DNA of 64,000 nucleotides, taken from contig CAJQUN010000024.1 in assembly GCA_907163345.1 (NCBI GenBank), positions 5,766,001-5,830,000 on the forward strand, written 5' to 3'. A program made the position numbers and the translations under genes. The notes under the pieces are model-generated. The model did no database searches and was not told the DNA's origin. It worked only from the letters and a program-made list of their open reading frames with translations. The DNA is from Haberlea rhodopensis (Eukaryota > Streptophyta > Magnoliopsida > Lamiales > Gesneriaceae). This document shows, one piece after another, positions 58,517 to 64,000 of this stretch; position 1 is the first letter of the stretch; the number at the start of each line of letters is the position of its first letter.

Positions 58517-59418
58517 GTGATCGCGACCCTCGCTTCACGGGGAAGTTTTGGTCCGAGCTATTCAAGCTTTTGGGGTCCGATCTTGCATTCTCAACAAGTT
58601 TCCACCCGCAAACGGATGGGCAGACCGAGCGGGTGAATGCGCTACTGGAATTATACCTACGGCACTATGTGAGTGCCAACCAGCGAGATTGGGTAAAACT
58701 CTTAGACACTGCCCAGTTCTCTTATAATTTGCAGCGGAGCGAATCTACTAGGCGTAGTCCATTTGAGTTAGCCATAGGCAGACAGCCGATGACACCGCAT
58801 AACATTGCCACGGGCTACACAGGGAGCAGCCCCGCGGCATACACATTCGCCAAGTCCATACAGGAGGAGACTGACTTGGCTCGGGCATCCTTGAACAAAG
58901 CCGCCAAAAAGATGAAGAAGTGGGCAGATCTTAAGCGACGAGCAGTCGAGTTCAAGGAAGGGGACCTTGTAATGGTGAAGCTACTACCTCAACAATTCAA
59001 ATCATTGCGGCCAGTACACAAGGGGTTGATACGTAGATATGAAGGCCCCTTTCCCATCGAGCGGCGTATAGGCACAGTGTCTTATCGACTACAATTACCG
59101 CCAAAGTTAAAGATCCATCCAGTGTTTCATGTGAGTCAACTGAAGCCATATCATGCAGACATGGAGGATCCAAGCCGTGGGACATCACGTCGTGCGCCAA
59201 CTGCTGTGGTCACTTCATATGACAAAAGCGTAGAGGAGATTCTGGCGGACCGAGTGATACGTAAAAGAGGAGTTCCCCCATACACAGAGTACTTCGTGCA
59301 ATGGAAGGGTCTACCTGAGGCAGAGTCTAGCTGGGAGCACGAAGACCACTTGTGGCAATTTGCACACAAGATCAAGGAGTTCCGTGATATGCAGGCGACG
59401 AGGGCGTCGCCAACTTAG
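58475..59418 (+). pseudogene. outer gypsy integrase (second part) and chromodomain
   Basis: VSDRDPRFTGKFW and FHPQTDGQTERVNALLELY supply the second Asp and the Glu of the integrase triad. Then come LPPKLKIHPVFHVSQLKPYH and a C-terminal chromodomain (VEEILADRVIRKRGV, YFVQWKGLPEAESSWE), which in chromoviruses binds modified histones. It stops at TAG 59416-59418, just before the purine tract. Confidence 0.9.
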
Positions 59419-59429
59419 GTGGGGGAGAA
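59417..59429 (+). other. outer gypsy polypurine tract
   Basis: AGGTGGGGGAGAA just before the 3' LTR, overlapping the stop codon of pol. Confidence 0.85.
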
Positions 59430-59918
59430 TGTCACACTCCGGAACTTTCTAGCGGATTCCGGCATATTAAGAGGCTTTGGGACATTCCGGAAGCTCCCAG
59501 AAGTTTGAAGAACACTTTAGAGCACCCCGGAAGATTCTAGGTCCACTTGTATATTCTTTTGTAATATAGAGTTTTCTAGAATCTTGTAGGAGATATCCAT
59601 ATAGAAACATGTAGAAGTGTAGAAGATCCTAGAAGGTCATTCTCCACCATTAGATCAAATCGATCACAACCATCCATTGAGGAGGTGGACTTGTATATAT
59701 AGGGGGTAGGAGTTCATTTGTAATCATCAAGTTTTCAATCCAAGTATCAAGCATTCAAGTAATACAAAGCATTCTCCACAACTCTCTTTGTGTTCTTTCT
59801 CTTTCTAGCACTTTAGCAACCAACTTGGGAGAAAGGCTGACTTGCTAGCAACGCGGGGTTACTAGTCAAGTGCCGCACGGGTTCGAGAAAATCTGGGTGA
59901 AACTCTCATCCCGTGACA
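59430..59918 (+). repeat. outer gypsy 3' LTR
   Basis: 489 bp, read as identical to 46334-46822, followed by CTAA, which matches the left flank. Confidence 0.95.
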
Positions 59919-61146
59919 CTAAGGACCCTAATTAATTAAGTAGGTTTCTGTATATTTTTATTTTCTTGATTTCTTTAAATATTAAAAATTCATTTTCTTC
60001 TCTATCTCTGTTCTAAGGATGACAATGGGGCGGGTCCTGACCCGTATCCATATTAAACTCGCCCCGTCGGTACAGGTTTGAACCCGCTTCAATCGGGTTT
60101 GGAAGCGGGGCGGGGCCTGGGATTGGCCGAACCTGCCCCACACCCGTCCCGCTATATATTTTTTTGGCCCCCTTTCCTAGAATCCTTAGTCTTCCACTGA
60201 TTCTATCCATGGGCAATATATCAATGATGGCTTAAAAAAGGAGTAGCATGTCGATATCTCACATACGGTCCCTCGTGCATAGTGTCCTTATGGCATTATC
60301 AATCATCTATGATGAATGCTGCCCAGGACACTTGCCCTTGGGCAGCATCAATATATGTCTCACATATATATTCACAAAGAAGTTAATTGAGTTGCTGATT
60401 CACTTACTAATACAGATATGATCATCCTCGACTCTCTGTGGTTCGGTATATCTGATCAACATCGATTAATCCCTTTTAATTCTCTTGTCCCTGAGCCTTT
60501 TGATCCATTAATCCAAGAAAAAAACGAAGAAAATAAGAAAGTTAATGAAATTCAACGAGGTCTTTTTGTCTTGGAATGCTGAAGGAGAGAGTGTTGCTGC
60601 ATGGATTATAATGCCATGAGCAAATATTTGAAACCTCCTTTTTCAGAAAATTTCCTTGGGCATACCATTGTCAGTCAGTCAAACTCACGTGAATCATCAT
60701 TTTATTTATTCTTTCAAATGCGCGTCAAGAACACATAGCATTATTTGTTATATTATTATACACATCTCAGAACTGTCGTGTATGTACTAAATAACTTCTG
60801 AACTTTCTTGTTCCAAATGAATGTAATGTAGCTACACCCATTCCCAAATAAAATATCTTGGGATGAATTAGCCTGGCTATGGTCTTCTTAGATTTGCAAG
60901 GCCAAAACGTAGGATTCGCCTGATTTGTTTTTTTTTTTTTTTTTTGATAAGCCAAAATATTACTAGGGATTTGACAACAGTTGATACAAAATAGTTTGAG
61001 CATAACAATCCTTACTGAGCGTGACCGAAACATAATAACGAAAATCGGAACCAATCGTAAATACGATTCAATGCAAAGATATTTAGCAACTAATCATGAC
61101 CAGAATCTAGAGCCGCTTCTATACAGTGAACTAACCAATCAACTAA
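59919..61146. other. former LRR 3' flank and spacer with repeat remnants
   Basis: The first bases continue the original 3' flank of the LRR gene. No gene is seen. It holds a hAT-like fragment (60013-60165) and a T tract followed by GATAAGCCAAAATATTA (about 60928-60970), which may be the reverse-strand tail of a LINE. Confidence 0.45.
60013..60165. mobile_element. fragment of a GC-rich hAT-type MITE
   Basis: Opens GGATGACAATGGGGCGGGTC and contains repeated GGGGCGGG, GAACCCG and CGGGTT motifs, a sequence type shared by many plant hAT-related MITEs. No matching right terminus was found, so it is probably a fragment. Confidence 0.4.
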
Positions 61147-61355
61147 ATAACGGGTTTTGAAAATAGATATAATGTCTCCTATGATTTGTGAGTAAGTGCA
61201 AAATACTTCCTCCTAAACGATGGTATTTTTGTCATTACAAGCCAATAAATTCTGAAAAATTGTGAAGAGACGATGAACTATATTTTACAAACCAATGGGG
61301 TAAAATACATATTAGCAATACTATATTGGTTAAATTACCACTAGCTCACTAAATA
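61147..61355. repeat. fold-back repeat, copy D
   Basis: Left part TTTTGAAAATAGATATAATG and right part TTTTACAAACCAATGGGG resemble the arms of copies A-C; the most decayed copy. Confidence 0.4.
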
Positions 61356-61474
61356 ACTAATTATTATTTGTTATCATTAATCAACCATTTTTAATTGGGA
61401 AACTCTAGAAGGTGAAACTTTGTTTAACCTAGTCTAGGTAAAAAAAACTTCAATCATTTAGGCCCACTTTGTTC

Positions 61475-62475
61475 ATAAATGACAAATGTACCCTTACTTT
61501 TCGGGTCCTCTCTTCCTTTTCGGATTCTCTTTCTCACTGTTCGCATTATCTCTCTTACTTTTTGCATTCTCTCTCTTCCGATTTGCATTCTCTCTCTTCC
61601 TTTACACCAGTTAAAAATTCGTGCACCGGTGTAAAACCATGCATCAGTGCAATGTAATGCACAAGTGTAATCTAATGCACTAGTGTATAGTCATGCACTA
61701 GTGTAATATCATGCACCATTGTAATCTCATGAACCAATGAATAGTCATGCATCAGTGCAATGTAATGAACCATTGTAAAAATTCATGCACCAGTTAAACC
61801 AGTTGTTTTTAAAATTTTAATGCACCAGTTGTTTTTAAAATTTTCATGCACAAGTTATTTTTAAACTTTTCATGCACCAGTTAAAAATCCATGCACTTGT
61901 TATTTTTATCAGGAGTGTATAGTCATGCACCAGTGTATTGTCATTCACCATTGTAATCTCATGTACGAATGTATAGTCATGCACCAGTGCAATGTAATGC
62001 ACCAGTGTATAGTCATGCACTAGTGTAATGTCATGCACGACTGTATATATATGCACCAGTGTAATATCATGCACCATTGTAATCTCATCCACCGATGTAT
62101 AGTCATGCACCAATGCATGACATAAACTAGCGCATGACATTACACTGGTGCATGAAATTACACTCGTGCAGGGCTTTACACGGGTGCATGACATAAACTA
62201 GCACATGACATTACATCGGTGCATGACTATACATTGGTGTATGACTATACATTGGTGAATGGCTTTACAATGGTGCATGACATTACGCTGGTGCATGAAT
62301 TTTTAAGTGGTGCATGTAAAATTAAAATTTTCATGCACCAATTATTTTTTAAATTTTCATACCAATCTTGAATCCTATTTTTTTAATTTAAAAAATAATG
62401 CCAAAAGAAAGAGAGAAAATGCAAAAAGGATGATAGAGAATGCAAAAAAGTAAGGGTATTTAGGGAATGAAAAAG
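61475..62475. repeat. large fold-back with an 18-bp minisatellite in both arms
   Basis: Outer arms: TACCCTTACTTTT (about 61489) and its complement AAAAGTAAGGGTA (about 62447), plus GCATTCTCTCTCTT-like and complementary blocks. The inner left part (61620-62110) has about 20 imperfect copies of an 18-bp unit of the form ATGCACCAGTGTAATCTC. From about 62115 the units run in reverse (CATGACATTACACTGGTGCA). The small minus-strand frame (61844-62194) is just this repeat and encodes a hexapeptide period. Confidence 0.75.
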
Positions 62476-62478
62476 ATC

Positions 62479-63683
62479 TGTTAGGATCGGTCCGGAGTGT
62501 TTAGAGGGGGGGTGAATGAACACTCCTTCTAAAATTTAATCCCTTGTGATTTCTTTCGGATTAGTGAAAGAAATCTGTTTCTTAATCAACTCTTTTATAG
62601 AACAGACCACTGAATGTATAAGTGCGGAACGGTCTGATCTTATATTTGTAAGAGCGGCTCGATGGCTTGAATGAAAGAACAAGTACAGAAAGATAAGAAC
62701 ACAGAATATGTTTCTGGAAGTTCGAAGGTGGTGTAATCCTTCTACGTCTCCCCTTCTTCCAATTAAGGAAGGTTTATACTAGAAGACTTTGATTTATACA
62801 ATCCTGTTGTACAAACCCGATTCAGACTGGATTTACCTCACTACCAGTCCGAAACTTTTAGTCACTCAATCTGTTCAGACACTCTCTGTCTGACAGTTAC
62901 AATTTGTTTCTCTCCTCTGTTTTTCAGTACAGACTACACAAGATGCGCACAGTGATCCTAAATGATCAAATATTACAAAGTAATCGTGCTTAAGAATAAT
63001 TTCAGCTCGAGAGCTTCTGAGCTTGTAAGCTTGTGCTGATTTGCTTTCTTGTGCGTTTTTTTTTCGATTGATCAGTCTCTCGTGTCCTTGTATATCTGTG
63101 TCTCTCTTTTTCTGTATTGTTGTTGCATCCTTTTATAGTTGTATGTACCAACGACATTATTTCCCTTAATGTGCAACTCTTGACTCTGCTTATTCTCTGA
63201 GTAAGCTACAGTCTTCTTCTTCAGGATACTTGCCGTTCTGGTTCATGCTTTCGGCGACTGTCAGGTAAGCTCTTCTTTGTCTTCTTACCTTTTATGGCAA
63301 TCTTCAGTCTTTGGTCCTTTGTAGCATTAATTACGACATTAAATGCTACAATAAATAGCCGTTAATGATTCGGACTGAAGAGCCAATCTTTATACATCCT
63401 TGACTGCTCTGATCTGATAAAGATTGAGATCGATCTGAAGCTTCGATCTAGTCAGTCTGATATCCATCGATCCGGTCTGATATGTGATATGTCTTATCAG
63501 CTTGTTCTGTTTTGAGCTATCGATCTGGTCAGTCTGATTGCCCTCGATCCGGTCTGATATGCTTTGTCATCTTATCAGCTTGATCTGTTTTGGGCGATTG
63601 ATCTGGTCAGTCTGATTTCTCTCGATCCGGTCTGATATGTTTTGTCATCTTTAAAATCTCATCGATAAGGTTCGAAACTAACA
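62479..63683 (-). repeat. probable LTR of a SIRE-like copia element running off the right edge
   Basis: Plus-strand ends TGTTAGGATCGG and GAAACTAACA. Outside the right end, on the minus strand, GTCATCATCAAAATGGGG followed by AATT precedes TGTTAG, like the purine-rich junction before the 3' LTR in SIRE-type copia elements. AGAGGGGGGGTGAA near 62502 is also common in their LTRs. So this should be the 3' LTR of a minus-strand element whose body lies beyond the window. No gag or pol is visible to confirm it. Confidence 0.5.
63420..63655. repeat. imperfect tandem repeat inside the right-edge LTR
   Basis: Roughly 65-75-bp units, about three copies, sharing GATCTGGTCAGTCTGATT and CGATCCGGTCTGATATG. 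Confidence 0.65.
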
Positions 63684-64000
63684 AATTCCCCATTTTGATG
63701 ATGACAAAACCTAGCTTCCAAGTCTTTTTAACCAGTCTGATAAGAACTCTAAAGCGTATACTTTCGGATCGATTACTTCTTCTTGTTCAAAATAAATGAA
63801 CATTATTAAGTTGGATCGATTAAGTCTTTTATTATTAAGCCTTTTAGGTTAGTTCAAAATAAATGAACAAGGACTTAACAAAGAAAGATTTTCTTTATTG
63901 ATCAACAGTCTTGCATACAGACAGTCTGAATATATAAACAATCTATTTTCTTGAAGACTGAGACTGATGCGGCTTGAAGTCTTTTTTCTTTTCCCCCTTT
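63684..64000 (-). other. presumed internal 3' end of the right-edge element
   Basis: Follows the purine tract of the presumed minus-strand element. AT-rich; AAATAAATGAACA occurs twice. No coding sequence recognised. Confidence 0.35.

Larger units (their letters stand above)
46334..59918 (+). mobile_element. nested Ty3/gypsy chromovirus (outer element of a four-level insertion)
   Basis: Two 489-bp LTRs read as identical, with an initiator-Met tRNA primer site, gag, protease, RT, RNase H, integrase, chromodomain and a purine tract. Flanks share CTAA (46330-46333 and 59919-59922), a short 4-bp target-site duplication. The 13585-bp span includes a 606-bp MITE and a 7221-bp copia element that itself contains a hAT transposon; without these and their duplications it is about 5.7 kb, normal for a chromovirus. 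The chromodomain (YFVQWKGLPEAESSWE) and the EEILADRVIRKRGVP lead-in suggest a Galadriel- or Reina-type lineage. Gag and pol carry several breaks, so this copy is not autonomous. Confidence 0.93.

Noticed and set aside
60237..60640. Possible retrotransposon coding remnant
   Set aside because: Short stretches hint at an EVN-type RNase H motif but no run of motifs supports it.
61844..62194. 116-residue minus-strand frame with VHDITL repeats
   Set aside because: It is translation of the 18-bp minisatellite, whose length is a multiple of three.
61620..62340. CRISPR-like array
   Set aside because: The repeats are imperfect 18-mers without unique spacers, they invert at the centre, and the DNA is plant nuclear.

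Overview
This is nuclear DNA of a flowering plant, most likely a eudicot. The evidence is intron-split genes of plant-only or plant-typical families (SHI-related-sequence transcription factor, DUF1336/EDR2-C protein, MCRS_N-FHA protein, extracellular LRR protein), AT-rich spacers, and a dense load of plant-type Ty3/gypsy, Ty1/copia and hAT elements. I cannot name the species. A 500-base run of N at 19742-20241 shows it is a draft assembly.

Layout. 1-6685: 5'-truncated Ty3/gypsy chromovirus (Tekay/Del-like) with a 2.2-kb 3' LTR. 7699-15827: decayed DUF1336/EDR2-C gene whose intron carries a 5.3-kb copia element with two identical 226-bp LTRs (9152-14486). 17030-19009: two orphan minus-strand exons separated by a probable solo LTR. 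20663-22049 (minus): SRS/STY-type zinc-finger gene with two single-base frame breaks. 22123-26451: 4.3-kb non-autonomous LTR element (LARD type) inserted 74 bp upstream of the SRS start codon; it has no gag-pol but carries a damaged ABCG-transporter fragment and a 12-copy tandem repeat. 26452-34901: AT-rich spacer with fold-back repeats. 34902-43284: an intact eight-exon FHA-domain gene, 828 residues. 45013-46299: an intact one-exon LRR gene. 46334-59918: a nested composite inserted 34 bp after the LRR stop codon. 59919-64000: spacer with repeats and the LTR of another retrotransposon running off the right edge.

The most striking structure is the composite. A 13.6-kb gypsy chromovirus with identical 489-bp LTRs contains a 606-bp hAT-type MITE in gag, a 119-bp tandem duplication in gag, and a minus-strand copia element just upstream of the gag zinc knuckle. 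That copia element itself contains a 2.6-kb plus-strand hAT transposon. Target-site duplications mark each level: CTAA (gypsy, 4 bp), GCCGAGGC (MITE), GGACT (copia), CTCTGGGG (hAT). The inner copia LTRs differ at about 7 sites plus a 99-bp deletion, while the outer gypsy LTRs are identical. The inner element therefore looks older than the outer one, which suggests the gypsy element may have moved with its passengers aboard.

Host genes and mobile elements are tightly interleaved: one element sits in a gene's intron, one in a gene's 5' leader or proximal promoter, and one in a gene's 3' untranslated region. Many coding breaks, in both genes and recent elements, are single-base indels, so some may be consensus errors rather than biology. 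The FHA and LRR genes are frame-perfect, which argues against a uniformly poor sequence.
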